A stretch of 64,000 nt of DNA from Arthrobacter sp. ES3-54 (GTDB taxonomy: Bacteria > Actinomycetota > Actinomycetes > Actinomycetales > Micrococcaceae): positions 186,001-250,000 of the forward strand of contig NZ_JAQFIF010000004.1 of NCBI RefSeq assembly GCF_029504395.1. Reading direction: 5' to 3'. Shown here in pieces: positions 43,583 through 52,616 of this stretch (position 1 is its first letter; the number at the start of each line of letters is the position of its first letter). Under the pieces are notes generated by a model that saw only the letters and a program-made list of their open reading frames with translations, ran no database searches and was not told the origin of the DNA. The translations under genes were made by a program, and so were the position numbers.

Positions 43583-44110
43583 GTGAACAACACGCTTGCC
43601 CTTCTGGGGCTGCTGGGCCGGGAGCCCAGCTATGGCTATGACCTGAAGCATTCCTATGACCGCTATTTCGGCGTCCAGAAACCACTGGCCTTCGGGCAGG
43701 TGTATTCCACGCTGGCCCGGATGTTCCGCGACGACCTGATCATGGCTTTGGGGGAGGAGAGCGGCGGCGGTCCGGACCGCAAGAAGTATGAGATCACCCT
43801 TACCGGCAGGGACAAGGTGCGGCAGTGGCTCTTCACACCCGACGTGCCCTCCGAGACCCTGCAGAGCGAACTGTTCGCCAAGACCGTGATCGCCTTGCTG
43901 CTCGACGACGACGCCGACGGGTTGTTGGATGCGCAGCGCGCGGAGCACATGGCCCGGATGCGCGAGCTGACCCGCCTCAAGCGCGACGCCGATCTGCTGC
44001 AGGTGCTGATGTGCGACCACGGCCTCTTCCACATCGAGGCAGACCTGCGCTGGATCGAGCTGACCAGCGCCCGGCTGACCCAACTCAAAAAGGAGCTCCA
44101 GAGCGCATGA
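43583..44110 (+). CDS. PadR family transcriptional regulator
   Basis: The 175-residue regulator has the PadR winged helix MNNTLALLGLLGREPSYGYDLKHSYDRYFGV and the wing VYSTLARMFRDDLI, with a C-terminal coiled helix (MARMRELTRLKRDADLLQVLM) used for dimerisation. GTG 43583 is the start. The stop overlaps the ABC ATPase start by four bases, so regulator, ATPase and permease form one operon. A palindromic operator sits just upstream. It probably represses the transporter until a toxic or stress ligand binds. Confidence 0.92.
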   Translation: MNNTLALLGLLGREPSYGYDLKHSYDRYFGVQKPLAFGQVYSTLARMFRDDLIMALGEESGGGPDRKKYEITLTGRDKVRQWLFTPDVPSETLQSELFAKTVIALLLDDDADGLLDAQRAEHMARMRELTRLKRDADLLQVLMCDHGLFHIEADLRWIELTSARLTQLKKELQSA

Positions 44111-44820
44111 GCCTGATCGACACCACTACGCCCATCCTCAGCGCCCGCGGCGTCCACCACGCGTTCGGGCAGACCGAGGCGCTGCGGGGTATCGACGTCG
44201 ACGTCCACGCCGGCGAAGTGCTCGCCGTCATGGGACCGTCGGGATCGGGCAAGTCCACCTTGCTGCACTGCCTGGCCGGAATCCTTGCCCCGGTCCGCGG
44301 CACCGTGGCCTATGCACCCCCCGGCCTGAACCCAGTCAATATCAGCGGATTGGGTGAAACTGAACGGTCCCGGCTGCGGCTGACCGACTTCGGCTTCGTT
44401 TTCCAGTTTGGCCAGCTGCTGCCCGAACTCACGGCGCTGGACAACGTGAGCCTTCCCTTGCTGCTGGGCGGTACCAAACGGGCTGAGGCCCGCCAACGCT
44501 CCGAGGAATTGCTCGAACGACTCGGCTTGAACGGATTCGCCGCCAAGCTCCCGGGGGAGCTCTCCGGAGGCCAGGCCCAGCGTGCGGCCATCGCCCGCGC
44601 CCTGGTGACCTCTCCTGCGGTGTTGTTCGCCGATGAACCTACTGGTTCCCTGGATTCCCTGGCGGCCGAGAACGTCCTGACTTTGATGCTGGACCTTGTC
44701 CGGGAAGCGGGCACGACTGTGGTGATGATTACCCACGACGCCCGGACCGCCGCTTATGCCGACCGGGAAGTGATCGTGCGTGACGGCATCATCTCTGCCG
44801 GCTACCGGGTTCCGGCATGA
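44107..44820 (+). CDS. ABC transporter ATP-binding protein (MacB/LolD-like)
   Basis: The 237-residue ATPase has Walker A GPSGSGKST, Q-loop FVFQFGQLLPELTALDN, signature LSGGQAQRAAIARAL, Walker B VLFADEPTGSLDS and switch ITHDARTA. The sequence type (DEPTGSLD) is that of lipoprotein-release and MacB-type exporters that work with FtsX-like permeases. Its start overlaps PadR, and its stop overlaps the permease start. Confidence 0.93.
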   Translation: MSLIDTTTPILSARGVHHAFGQTEALRGIDVDVHAGEVLAVMGPSGSGKSTLLHCLAGILAPVRGTVAYAPPGLNPVNISGLGETERSRLRLTDFGFVFQFGQLLPELTALDNVSLPLLLGGTKRAEARQRSEELLERLGLNGFAAKLPGELSGGQAQRAAIARALVTSPAVLFADEPTGSLDSLAAENVLTLMLDLVREAGTTVVMITHDARTAAYADREVIVRDGIISAGYRVPA

Positions 44821-47042
44821 ATCCGGCTGTCCTGAAAATGGCACTGCTTGGCAGTAGGTCCTCGTGGGGGCGGATGGCCGGCATCGGTGGCGGAGTAGCA
44901 ATCGGCGTGTGCCTGGTGCTGCTGCTGTGGAGTGCAGCGAACGGTCTGGCCCAGCGCGACGCGCGGGGTGCCTGGCTGAGGGAGATGGGTCAAACCTCCG
45001 TCAATGTGCCGCTCGCAGCCGATGGACGCACCGTCAACGGACCTCCGGAACCGATACCGCTGACACCGGAAACGATTCTGCTGGGATCCCTGCAGGACGT
45101 CTTCCGCGACCAGGTCATCAGCCACCGCGACATCGCGGCGCTGCCCGGAGCCACGGTGAAAATTCCGGGTATCGCGGCCCCGCCGGCACCGGGACAGTAC
45201 TACGCCTCGCCCGCCCTGCAGCGTCTGATCGAATCCACTCCGGCCGGCGAGTTGGGGGACCGGTACGGCAAGTTCGCGGGCGTCATTGACGACTCCGCGC
45301 TGCCGGGGCCCGACGCCCTGGTGGTCATCAGCGGCGCCACGGAGGCCCAGCTCCGCCAAGGTCCGGCGGCAATGCTCGTCACGGAGTTCACCACCAATCC
45401 CTACGGTGAGAGCGCAGGCTTGTACCGCACGGCCTTGCTGGTCGGTGGAATCGCGGTGCTCTTCCCGGTGTTGCTGCTTGTCAGCATTGCGACCGGGCTG
45501 GGCGCGGCCCAGCGCCGGGAGCGCTTTGCCACCCTGCGCCTTATCGGTGCTTCGCCCCGGTTGGTCGCAGGCATGGCAGCCGTGGAGACGGCCATCCCGA
45601 GCCTGGCCGGTGCTCTGCTCGGCGTCGTCATGGCGGTCGCTTTCAGGCCGGCCGCAGCCCAGATTCCCGTCAACGGCACTAGGGTGTTCCTGGCCGATTT
45701 CACCTTTGGCGCGGGTTTCGCGGTGACCGCAGTCGTGCTTGTGTCGGCGGCCTGCGCGCTGGTTGCCGCCAGGCGTACCGCCAGGACCGGAATTGGCCCG
45801 CTCGGAGCCACACGGGCCATGACCGAGAAAACCCCCACCGTGTGGCGGGCCGTGCCTTTGCTGGCCGGACTGGCGGGCATGGCGACCGGGGCCGTACTGA
45901 CCAAGGTCGATACCGATGGGATCCCGTGGACTTCTGCGCTACTGATCGGCGGTTTCGCACTGACCTCGGTCGGCATTGTGACCATTGGTCCATGGCTGAC
46001 ACGCATGGTGAGCACCATTGGGTTGCACCGGGCCCGCCGCGCTTCAACGGTCATCGCCGCCAGCCGAATCCGCCAAACCCCCGTTGCGACCTTCCGGTCG
46101 GTGTCCGGGTTGGTCATAGCGGTGTTCATGGTCTCCGTTTTCGCCGGGGGCATCAGCGCTATAGGAACGGTGGAGACACCCGAGGCGCGTCCCGGGCTGC
46201 TCCTTCCCACCAGCGTCTACGCGTTAGTGGCGCCGGCTTATACTCCCGGCCAGGTTGCCTCCGTCGCCCGTAGCACCAAGGAACTTGCCGGAATTCGCGA
46301 CACCACCATCGGCTATGCCAAGACCCCGCTCGGACAGGGGGACACCATGGACATCTATATTGCGGCTAACGACGCGCCATCGCTCGGCTTCGGGGATCCA
46401 GGGTCGGACAAGATAGTGTCCTTCGACGCGTCTTTCCTGAATGCCTGGACCTCCACGCCGGTCTCACTCGCGGCCGCACCGCTCGTTAGCTTGGAGGGCC
46501 TGGTTCCGGTCGTGATGGTGGTCAGGACCGACGGGACGCCCGCTGCCATTGACCGGGCACGTACGGCCCTGGACGCATCCGGCGTGACTGCCACGCCTGG
46601 CACGTCCCCTGCGGATCTCGCAATCATGAGCAACACGCGACTGATCCAGGGGTTGGCCGCACATGCCTACATCGGCGTGTTCGTGGCCGTAGTAGTCGCG
46701 GGAATCTCCCTGGCTGTGTCCACCGCGGCCGCTATCCTGGACCGCAAACGTGTGCTCGGACTGATGCGCCTGATGGGTATGCCCGTGTCCGTCCTGCGCA
46801 AGGTCATCGTCCAGGAGGCCGCTGTCCCGCTCCTTGCAGTTCTGCTGCTGTCCGTCGGGCTCGGGTTCCTGGTCGCCTGGCTCATGATCTCTTCATTCGG
46901 TGGCGGCAGGACTATCAGTTGGCCCAGCACGGAGTACTACGCCGCCCTGTCCTTCAGTCTTCTGCTCGCACTGGCCGCAGTGGCAGCTACCTTCGGACTC
47001 GTCCGCTCTAACACCGCCATCACGGCCACCCGCTTCGAGTGA
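44817..47042 (+). CDS. FtsX-like ABC transporter permease
   Basis: The 741-residue permease has two FtsX units: a first helix near residue 15, a long extracellular domain of about 160 residues, then three helices containing LLLVSIATGLGAAQRRERFATLRLIGASPRLV; a second block with VSGLVIAVFMVSVFAGGIS, another extracellular part and three final helices with LAVSTAAAILDRKRVLGLMRLMGMPVSVLRKVI. The RxxxxRLIGAS and RLMGMPxxxL segments are the coupling helices. Permease and ATPase form a PadR-controlled exporter or membrane-stress system; the substrate is unknown. Confidence 0.9.
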   Translation: MNPAVLKMALLGSRSSWGRMAGIGGGVAIGVCLVLLLWSAANGLAQRDARGAWLREMGQTSVNVPLAADGRTVNGPPEPIPLTPETILLGSLQDVFRDQVISHRDIAALPGATVKIPGIAAPPAPGQYYASPALQRLIESTPAGELGDRYGKFAGVIDDSALPGPDALVVISGATEAQLRQGPAAMLVTEFTTNPYGESAGLYRTALLVGGIAVLFPVLLLVSIATGLGAAQRRERFATLRLIGASPRLVAGMAAVETAIPSLAGALLGVVMAVAFRPAAAQIPVNGTRVFLADFTFGAGFAVTAVVLVSAACALVAARRTARTGIGPLGATRAMTEKTPTVWRAVPLLAGLAGMATGAVLTKVDTDGIPWTSALLIGGFALTSVGIVTIGPWLTRMVSTIGLHRARRASTVIAASRIRQTPVATFRSVSGLVIAVFMVSVFAGGISAIGTVETPEARPGLLLPTSVYALVAPAYTPGQVASVARSTKELAGIRDTTIGYAKTPLGQGDTMDIYIAANDAPSLGFGDPGSDKIVSFDASFLNAWTSTPVSLAAAPLVSLEGLVPVVMVVRTDGTPAAIDRARTALDASGVTATPGTSPADLAIMSNTRLIQGLAAHAYIGVFVAVVVAGISLAVSTAAAILDRKRVLGLMRLMGMPVSVLRKVIVQEAAVPLLAVLLLSVGLGFLVAWLMISSFGGGRTISWPSTEYYAALSFSLLLALAAVAATFGLVRSNTAITATRFE

Positions 47043-47073
47043 GATCACAACCTGCCTTGGAGGCCGCCCAGGT

Positions 47074-47376
47074 TCAGCTTTCGCAGTCCGTGCAGTAGAC
47101 CTCGGCGCCAGTCTGCCGGGCGATCTGGGAGCGGTGCCGGACCAGGAAGCAGGAGTAGCAGGTGAATTCGTCGGTGGCCTGCGGGACGACCTGAACTATC
47201 AGCTCTTCGGCGATGAACTCGCCGCCCGGGACTCCGGCCCCGTCCAGCCCGTCGGCCTCGTCGAGTTCCTGAACGACGCTGCGGGCGTCCGGTGCGTTGG
47301 CGGACTGCAGTGCTTCCAGGGAGTTTTCCTGGGTTTCCTTGACGTCCGAGCGGACTTCGTCGTAGTCGGTTGCCAC
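47074..47376 (-). CDS. DUF4193 zinc-ribbon protein
   Basis: The 100-residue protein begins VATDYDEVRSDVKETQENSLEAL and ends EFTCYSCFLVRHRSQIARQTGAEVYCTDCES. The two CxxC pairs (CYSC and CTDC) form a zinc ribbon, as in all DUF4193 proteins of actinobacteria. The family begins MATDYD, which favours GTG 47376 over ATG 47391. The role is not established. It lies convergent to the FtsX gene. Confidence 0.88.
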   Translation of the reverse strand: MATDYDEVRSDVKETQENSLEALQSANAPDARSVVQELDEADGLDGAGVPGGEFIAEELIVQVVPQATDEFTCYSCFLVRHRSQIARQTGAEVYCTDCES

Positions 47377-47540
47377 GTGGCTTGTTCTCATTTCTCGAGG
47401 GTTGACTAGGCTCAGTGCAACGTACAGCAACCCGCGGTTGTTCCGCAGCCGCGGCCAGAATCGACGCCGGACGGCGTTGGCGGGCCACGCCATGAGTGTG
47501 GTGCAGGTCATCGCCGCAGATCAGGCCTAGGATCAACCAA

Positions 47541-47921
47541 ATGATGCTGGGACGAATCGACGCCGCTGACGGGAAGAACGCTCTCAGCGTTGACGCGGGG
47601 ATACTCGAAAGTGTCTGGCGCCCCGGTTCTTTTGTCGACGCCGACGACGCCAGGGACGCCATGCTTGCTGTGGAACGCATCAGTGGCGGGACGCCGATGC
47701 CGATGCTCTCTGAGATGACCGACGTCGTGTTCAGCGCCGCGGCCCGCTACCAGTTCGCGCAAAGTACGGGCGTGGTGGCCATCGCGGTCCTCGGATCCAG
47801 CGCAGTCGACAGGGTCATCGCTTCCGCCACCAGCCGGGAGACCAAATACCCGCACGAGTTCTTTACCTCAAGGACCGCAGCAATCACGTGGCTGAAGGAA
47901 GTCATCAGCAGCCGCGATTAG
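47541..47921 (+). CDS. STAS/SEC14-like (DUF7793-type) hypothetical protein
   Basis: The 126-residue product starts MMLGRIDAADGKNALSVDAGILESVW and contains DARDAMLAVERISGGTPMPMLSEMTDVVFSAAARYQFAQ, VVAIAVLGSSAVDRVIASATSRETKYPHEFFTSRTAAITWLKEV. This alternating strand/helix pattern fits the SpoIIAA-like STAS fold found in Arthrobacter proteins. Sequence gives no catalytic residue. ATG 47541 or 47544 may be the start; the ribosome binding site is weak. Confidence 0.75.
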   Translation: MMLGRIDAADGKNALSVDAGILESVWRPGSFVDADDARDAMLAVERISGGTPMPMLSEMTDVVFSAAARYQFAQSTGVVAIAVLGSSAVDRVIASATSRETKYPHEFFTSRTAAITWLKEVISSRD

Positions 47922-48099
47922 GAAAACGGCGGTGCAGGGTTTGGGAAGGATTCACGCACGATTCAAGACAGACCGGTCTTTCCCGACGTAAAGTTGCTTC
48001 ACGGTCTTCCGCCCCGTTCGCTCCACGGTTGTATCAAGGGCTTCAGGGATCGTGGCCGGTTCCGGGCTCTGCCGGAACGGGAAGCAAAGGATTAGGCAA

Positions 48100-48573
48100 A
48101 TGTCCATTGAGTCCATTGAGTTGTCGTCCCGCCCGAAACACCCACAGGAGGATCCGCCCGCGGATCCGTGGAAAAAGGAACCGGAAGACAGCAGGGTACG
48201 GGGGATACGCCTGCAGGCCGCCGAGATTATCGCCGCGGTGCTGTCCGATTCCGCGCCGGGACAGGCCCGCGCCCGGGACCAGCTGTGTCGCCTGCTGCAG
48301 GCCAACCCGGACCGACCGGAAGTTGCGCTGGCGGCACACCTGATCGCCCTCCGGGAGGAACCTTCCCGGGGCCGCCCCGATCTGACACTCGTCCAGGGGC
48401 AAGCGGCGGATGCCGAAACGCCAACGCAGCCCTCGAGGCCAGGCGCTGGGCGGTCGCCCGGGCCCCGCCCGGCTGCCCGCCAACCCCTCTTGCATCATCG
48501 TCCCACTGAGCGGGTGCACTATGGTCGCCCCGATCGGGCCGAGGTCGACGGCTTGTCCGGGGATGCAACCTAG
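48100..48573 (+). CDS. Hypothetical protein
   Basis: A 157-codon frame starts at ATG 48100 after AAAGGA and encodes a helical central part (LQAAEIIAAVLSDSAPGQARARDQLCRLLQ and PEVALAAHLIALREEP) between disordered ends. The central part looks like a real protein; the Pro/Arg-rich C-terminus is less convincing. I do not recognise the family. Overlapping frames on the opposite strand are less plausible because they lack a ribosome binding site. Confidence 0.5.
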   Translation: MSIESIELSSRPKHPQEDPPADPWKKEPEDSRVRGIRLQAAEIIAAVLSDSAPGQARARDQLCRLLQANPDRPEVALAAHLIALREEPSRGRPDLTLVQGQAADAETPTQPSRPGAGRSPGPRPAARQPLLHHRPTERVHYGRPDRAEVDGLSGDAT

Positions 48574-48683
48574 ACGCAACGAATCAGAAGGCGCGTGACG
48601 ATTTCGCCTTGCGGTGATCCGTTTCTGGAGCCAAGGGCTTAAAGTGGCCGGGACGTACCCAGACCACGAAGGGGACCAACCCC

Positions 48684-49451
48684 ATGGCTCGCATTTTCAT
48701 TACCGGCTCGACCGACGGACTCGGCCTCGCCACCGCCCGGACACTGTTGAACTATGGCCACGAGGTCCTGCTGCACGCCCGCAGCCGGGCGCGCGCGGCC
48801 GCCGTCGATGACCTCGCTCCGCAAGCGGCCGGCGTCGTCGTGGGTGACCTCAGCAGCGCCGCCGAAACCCGGGCCCTCGCCGAACAGGTCAATGCGCACG
48901 GGCGGATGGACGCCATCATCCATAATGCCGGCGTCTTCCTCTCGCCGGGCCGCGTCGCGACGCCGGAGGGTCATTCCCGCACTCTGGCCGTCAATGTTCT
49001 CGCCCCCTACCTGCTCACTGCACGGATTGAACGGCCCGGCCGCCTGATCTACGTCAGCAGCGGCATGCACCACGCGGCCAGCGGCAGTCTCCAGGACATC
49101 GATTGGACCGAACGGCGCTGGAATGCCAGCGCCGCCTACTCCGAAAGCAAGCTCCACGTGACTGCGCTCTCCGCCTCCATCGCCCGGCGCTGGCCCACCG
49201 TGCTCAGCAACGCCGTTGATCCCGGATGGGTCCCCACCAAGATGGGCGGCCCCGGCGCTCCTGACGACTTGGCCATGGGCCACGACACCCAGAGCTGGCT
49301 CGCCGTCAGCAATGACCCGGCCGCCCTGGTCTCCGGCAACTACTGGTACCACCGCCGGCCGCGGAAGCCTGCCCCGGAGGTCACCGACGCGGCCTTCCAG
49401 GACAGGCTCACCGACAAACTCGCCGAACTTACGGGCATAGCGCTTTTCTGA
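48684..49451 (+). CDS. SDR family NAD(P)-dependent oxidoreductase
   Basis: This 255-residue short-chain dehydrogenase has the nucleotide motif ITGSTDGLGLATAR, the HNAG segment (IIHNAGVF), catalytic Ser in YVSSGMHHAA and the YSESK catalytic Tyr-Lys. The C-terminus is shortened by deletion of part of the substrate loop, but the fold is complete. It resembles the retinol-dehydrogenase-like/WWOX branch of SDRs. It is monocistronic. Confidence 0.92.
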   Translation: MARIFITGSTDGLGLATARTLLNYGHEVLLHARSRARAAAVDDLAPQAAGVVVGDLSSAAETRALAEQVNAHGRMDAIIHNAGVFLSPGRVATPEGHSRTLAVNVLAPYLLTARIERPGRLIYVSSGMHHAASGSLQDIDWTERRWNASAAYSESKLHVTALSASIARRWPTVLSNAVDPGWVPTKMGGPGAPDDLAMGHDTQSWLAVSNDPAALVSGNYWYHRRPRKPAPEVTDAAFQDRLTDKLAELTGIALF

Positions 49452-49487
49452 ACTACAGAAGGAGCAAGCCATGGATCAGGCGGCCGC

Positions 49488-50198
49488 TTAGGTCTCCTGT
49501 CGATTCGCAGCGGCCCGGCTCCGTGGCAACAGGAATCCGACCGCGACAAGCCACAGGAGCCCGCCGAACCGCCCGATGGGCAACAGGAACTGGAGCGGTT
49601 CGATCACCATGGACAAGAAGCTCAGCTCGGCCAAGGCGGCGATGACGAGGCCGGCCCAGGCCAACCATCGCGGCACGAAGCGCAGGATGAGGGCCGGGAC
49701 GGCGATCCCGGCTACGAGGAGCCCGAGACCAACGACGTAGGCGACGCCGCCAGTGATGAACGCGAGAAACGACAGCGCGTGGGTCAGTGTCATGTCGGTG
49801 GTGATTTCCGGACGGCTCAGGACCCAGCCCACGGCGGCCGAGAGCATGAGGAAGACCGAGGCGGTGATGCCGCCAAAGAATCCGATCGCGGGCCCGGGGA
49901 CGCGCACGCCGAGCCGGAGCTGCCGGGCGTAAACGGTGGCCGCGAAGATACCCAGCGGCACCGCTGAGCCGAATTGGAACAAGCTGGCGAGCCGCACGGC
50001 ATCGGGGTTCCCCTGGAAATATGCCGCGACCTGACCGGCGGGAGAGAACGGTGAGACAAACGTCTGGCCGCCCGTGAGGATCGCGGTGCTGAGCAGGCCG
50101 CCAACCGTGAGTCCCAGACTCACTGCCGCCAGGATGCCCGGGTTGGGACCGCCGGATCGTGTCCTTGGAAAGGTGTGGTGGGGGGATAGATCAGTCAT
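49488..50198 (-). CDS. Six-helix hypothetical membrane protein (DUF4386-like)
   Basis: The 236-residue protein has about six hydrophobic helices, for example ILAAVSLGLTVGGLLSTAILTG, PAIGFFGGITASVFLMLSAAVGWVL and FVPRWLAWAGLVIAALAELSFLSMVI. It has the general layout of DUF4386-like membrane proteins, but I cannot confirm the family. It diverges from a MarR regulator at 50280, with a palindrome between them, so MarR probably controls it. Confidence 0.78.
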   Translation of the reverse strand: MTDLSPHHTFPRTRSGGPNPGILAAVSLGLTVGGLLSTAILTGGQTFVSPFSPAGQVAAYFQGNPDAVRLASLFQFGSAVPLGIFAATVYARQLRLGVRVPGPAIGFFGGITASVFLMLSAAVGWVLSRPEITTDMTLTHALSFLAFITGGVAYVVGLGLLVAGIAVPALILRFVPRWLAWAGLVIAALAELSFLSMVIEPLQFLLPIGRFGGLLWLVAVGFLLPRSRAAANRQET

Positions 50199-50236
50199 GA
50201 TCGCTTCTTTCCGATAATTACGTCACAACTAAAATG

Positions 50237-50251
50237 ATTCACCAGTTGAAT
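50237..50251. promoter_or_regulatory. Probable MarR operator
   Basis: ATTCA (50237-50241) and TGAAT (50247-50251) flank CCAGT, and outer positions are mostly symmetrical. The site lies between the divergent membrane protein and MarR genes. Confidence 0.5.
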
Positions 50252-50279
50252 GATTCTGTCAATGGCGTAATATTGGGAC

Positions 50280-50750
50280 ATGGACTCACTGGACCTGTCG
50301 CGGTCGAAGCGAACCGCTTTCCTGCTGTCCCAGCTCGGGGCGCTGGCATCGGCACGTTTCGCAGAGCGCACACGCGAGCTCGGGCTGACCCCGAGCGACG
50401 CCGGTGTCCTCCGCCTGCTGGGCCGCGCTCCCGGGCTGAGCCAGCGGTCCCTGGCCGACCGCCTGGGAGCGGTGCCGAGCCGGGTTGTTCCACTCATCGA
50501 TTCGCTGGAAGCGCGAGGCTTGGTGGCCCGCGTCCGCAGCAGCACCGACCGGCGGAACTACGAGCTTCGGCTGACGGCCGAAGGCACGAAAATGCTGGGA
50601 CAACTGCGCGGGATCGCCGAACGGCATGAAGCCGAGCTCCTGGCCCCGCTCACCAGCGAACAGTCTGCGCAACTGGGGAGCCTGCTGGCCACGTTGGCCA
50701 GCGCCCACGCCCTCGACACGGACCTTCATCGGGACACGAGCCTGGGGTGA
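50280..50750 (+). CDS. MarR family transcriptional regulator
   Basis: The 156-residue protein has the MarR winged helix: LTPSDAGVLRLLGRAPGLSQRSLADRLGAVPSRVVPLIDSLEARGLVARVRSSTDRRNYELRLTAEG, where SQRSLADRLG-VPSRVVPLID is the recognition helix and the DRRN wing is typical. Helices on both ends make the dimer. ATG 50280 lies 81 bases after the divergent start. It probably represses the adjacent membrane protein in response to a small ligand. Confidence 0.92.
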   Translation: MDSLDLSRSKRTAFLLSQLGALASARFAERTRELGLTPSDAGVLRLLGRAPGLSQRSLADRLGAVPSRVVPLIDSLEARGLVARVRSSTDRRNYELRLTAEGTKMLGQLRGIAERHEAELLAPLTSEQSAQLGSLLATLASAHALDTDLHRDTSLG

Positions 50751-50830
50751 AGCCGCAATTGTCTGCACGGATTTATTGTCGGGGAAAAGCAGTGCTTTTC
50801 AGCCAGCGAGCACTGTGGGATCATCCCGAT

Positions 50831-51019
50831 ATGGGCGAAAATACTGAACCGCGGGTGGCCTTGCCCTCCGGCCCCGAGCGTCTGAAGGGCACGCATCACC
50901 GCGACGTTGATGGCTACGGAAGTCCGATCACTCAGCAGCTTCGCATTGTCGGTCAGCGGCGCCGCGAAGCTGAAGAAAAACTCGACCGGCACCTGCAGGA
51001 AGCACGCAAGAGAGACTGA
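50831..51019 (+). CDS. Small hypothetical protein
   Basis: A 62-residue frame starts MGENTEPRVALPSGPERLKG and ends with a charged helix (QLRIVGQRRREAEEKLDRHLQEARKRD). It looks like a real actinobacterial small protein because the upstream part of the frame is not needed and a strong terminator follows within 20 bases. The function is unknown. Confidence 0.55.
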   Translation: MGENTEPRVALPSGPERLKGTHHRDVDGYGSPITQQLRIVGQRRREAEEKLDRHLQEARKRD

Positions 51020-51038
51020 GGGCGGCAGCGGGCGACGA

Positions 51039-51067
51039 AAGGCAGGCGCCCATAGGGCGCCTGCCTT
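51039..51067. terminator. Bidirectional factor-independent terminator
   Basis: AAGGCAGGCGCCC (51039-51051) and GGGCGCCTGCCTT (51055-51067) are perfect arms around ATA, followed by CCTTTTT on the plus strand. It separates the small plus-strand gene from the end of the minus-strand aldarate operon at 51086. Confidence 0.85.
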
Positions 51068-51085
51068 CCTTTTTCGCGTCCGGAA

Positions 51086-52450
51086 CTATTTGGCGGCTAC
51101 GGCGTAGGGCGAAGCCTCCTCGGACCTGGCCGCGGGCACGGCCGCGGCTTCGGTCTTGCGCTCCTTGAGGAAGAAGACGAGCGCGGCAGCGATTGTTGAT
51201 GCCGCGGCGAGGGCGAAGAGCCCCGGTATGACGCTGCCGGTCTGTTCCTTGATGATGCCGAATCCGAAGGGGGCCACGAAGCCACCGAGGTTGCCCAGCG
51301 AGTTGATGATGGCGATGGCCGGCGCCAGGATGACGGGGTGCAGGCCTGATTGGGGGATGGTCCAGAACAGCGGTGACGCGCTCTTGAATCCCATGGCGGC
51401 GATGGCCAGGAATACGAGGGCCAGTACGGGGGTGGCGACGGCGGCTGCGAGGGTGCCGACGGCGGCGACCAGGAGCGCAGCCACGAGGAGGGGCCGCTTG
51501 GATTTGGCCTTGTCCTGCCACTTGGCGGCGAAGTACATGGCGATCACGGCGCAGACCCAGGGGATGGCGGAGAGGAAGCCGACGCTCAGGTCCGTGGTCC
51601 CGGGGATCTGCTTGACGATGCTGGGCAGCCAGAACGTGTTGGCGTAGATGGAGAGCTGCACGGAGAAGTAGATGCCGCAGAGCAGGAGAATCTGCGGGTT
51701 GAGCAGCATCTTCCAGCGGTTGATCCTTCCGCTGGGATTCCCGCCTGAGGCGCGGGCGTGTTGGGCGTCCTCGTCCGCAATCGCCGCGGTGAGGGCAAAT
51801 TTTTCGCCCGCCGTCAGCCATTTGGCATCTTGGATCTTGGCGTCAAGGACGAAGAATACGGCGATGCCGACCGCCACGGAAAGCAATCCTTCGAAGCCGA
51901 AGAGCCACTGCCACCCGCGGAGCCCCAGGACGTCGTGGAGGCTCAGCAGCATTCCGGCGATCGGGCCGGATATCGCGGCGGCGACCGAGGATCCGGCGAT
52001 GAAGATCGCCGTTGCCTTGCCCCGCTGCCCGGCGGGCACCCAGCGGGCGAAGTAGAAGATGACGGCGGGGAAGAACCCGGCTTCCGCGGCGCCGAGGAGG
52101 AACCTCAGGGCGTAAAACATGGTCTCGTTCTGCACGAACACCATCAGGAACGAGACGATGCCCCAGCTCACCATGATCCGGGCCAGCCAGACCTTGGCGC
52201 CGTACTTCTCCATCATCACGTTGCTGGGCAGTTCGAAGATTGCGTAGGCGACGAAGAACAGCCCGGCTCCAAATCCGTAGGCGGCAGCGCCGATCCCGAC
52301 ATCCGCCTGCAAATGCTCCTGGGCGTAGCCGATGTTGGACCGGTTGAGCTGGTTGCACACCAACATGACGAGCATGATGGGCAGCACCCGCTTGAAGAAC
52401 TTTTTCGTGGCAAAAGCCACGTCCGTGACAGCGTTGTCTACAGACTGCAT
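51086..52450 (-). CDS. MFS transporter, anion:cation symporter family (glucarate/galactarate permease-like)
   Basis: The 454-residue protein has twelve membrane helices and the ACS-family signature LVCNQLNRSNIGYAQEHLQADVGI in the first helix and FELPSNVMMEKYGAKVWLARIMVSWGIVS in the second. The loop with FYFARWVPAGQRGKATAIFI is typical too. In the MFS this family includes aldarate/gluconate permeases such as GudP and GarP. It is the last gene of the aldarate run, 166 bases after the GntR gene, and may have its own promoter. The probable role is import of an aldaric acid with protons. Confidence 0.9.
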   Translation of the reverse strand: MQSVDNAVTDVAFATKKFFKRVLPIMLVMLVCNQLNRSNIGYAQEHLQADVGIGAAAYGFGAGLFFVAYAIFELPSNVMMEKYGAKVWLARIMVSWGIVSFLMVFVQNETMFYALRFLLGAAEAGFFPAVIFYFARWVPAGQRGKATAIFIAGSSVAAAISGPIAGMLLSLHDVLGLRGWQWLFGFEGLLSVAVGIAVFFVLDAKIQDAKWLTAGEKFALTAAIADEDAQHARASGGNPSGRINRWKMLLNPQILLLCGIYFSVQLSIYANTFWLPSIVKQIPGTTDLSVGFLSAIPWVCAVIAMYFAAKWQDKAKSKRPLLVAALLVAAVGTLAAAVATPVLALVFLAIAAMGFKSASPLFWTIPQSGLHPVILAPAIAIINSLGNLGGFVAPFGFGIIKEQTGSVIPGLFALAAASTIAAALVFFLKERKTEAAAVPAARSEEASPYAVAAK

Positions 52451-52527
52451 GGAGATTTCCTTTGAATTGGCGAAGCTGGTCAGCCGGGGCGGGGGTGATT
52501 GTGGCCCTCGCCACAGCGATTCACCAC

Positions 52528-52556
52528 TTTATTCGGCGGCGGTAATGCCCGTCCAA
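52528..52556 (-). promoter_or_regulatory. Possible promoter of the MFS gene
   Basis: On the minus strand TTGGAC (52556-52551) is followed after exactly 17 bases by AATAAA (52533-52528). It lies in the 166-base gap between the gntR stop and the MFS start. The -10 match is weak. Confidence 0.35.
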
Positions 52557-52616
52557 CACATTATTTGCATCACTCGATACCTTTAGGGATTCAGGCCCGT
52601 CTCCGGCGGTCTGACC

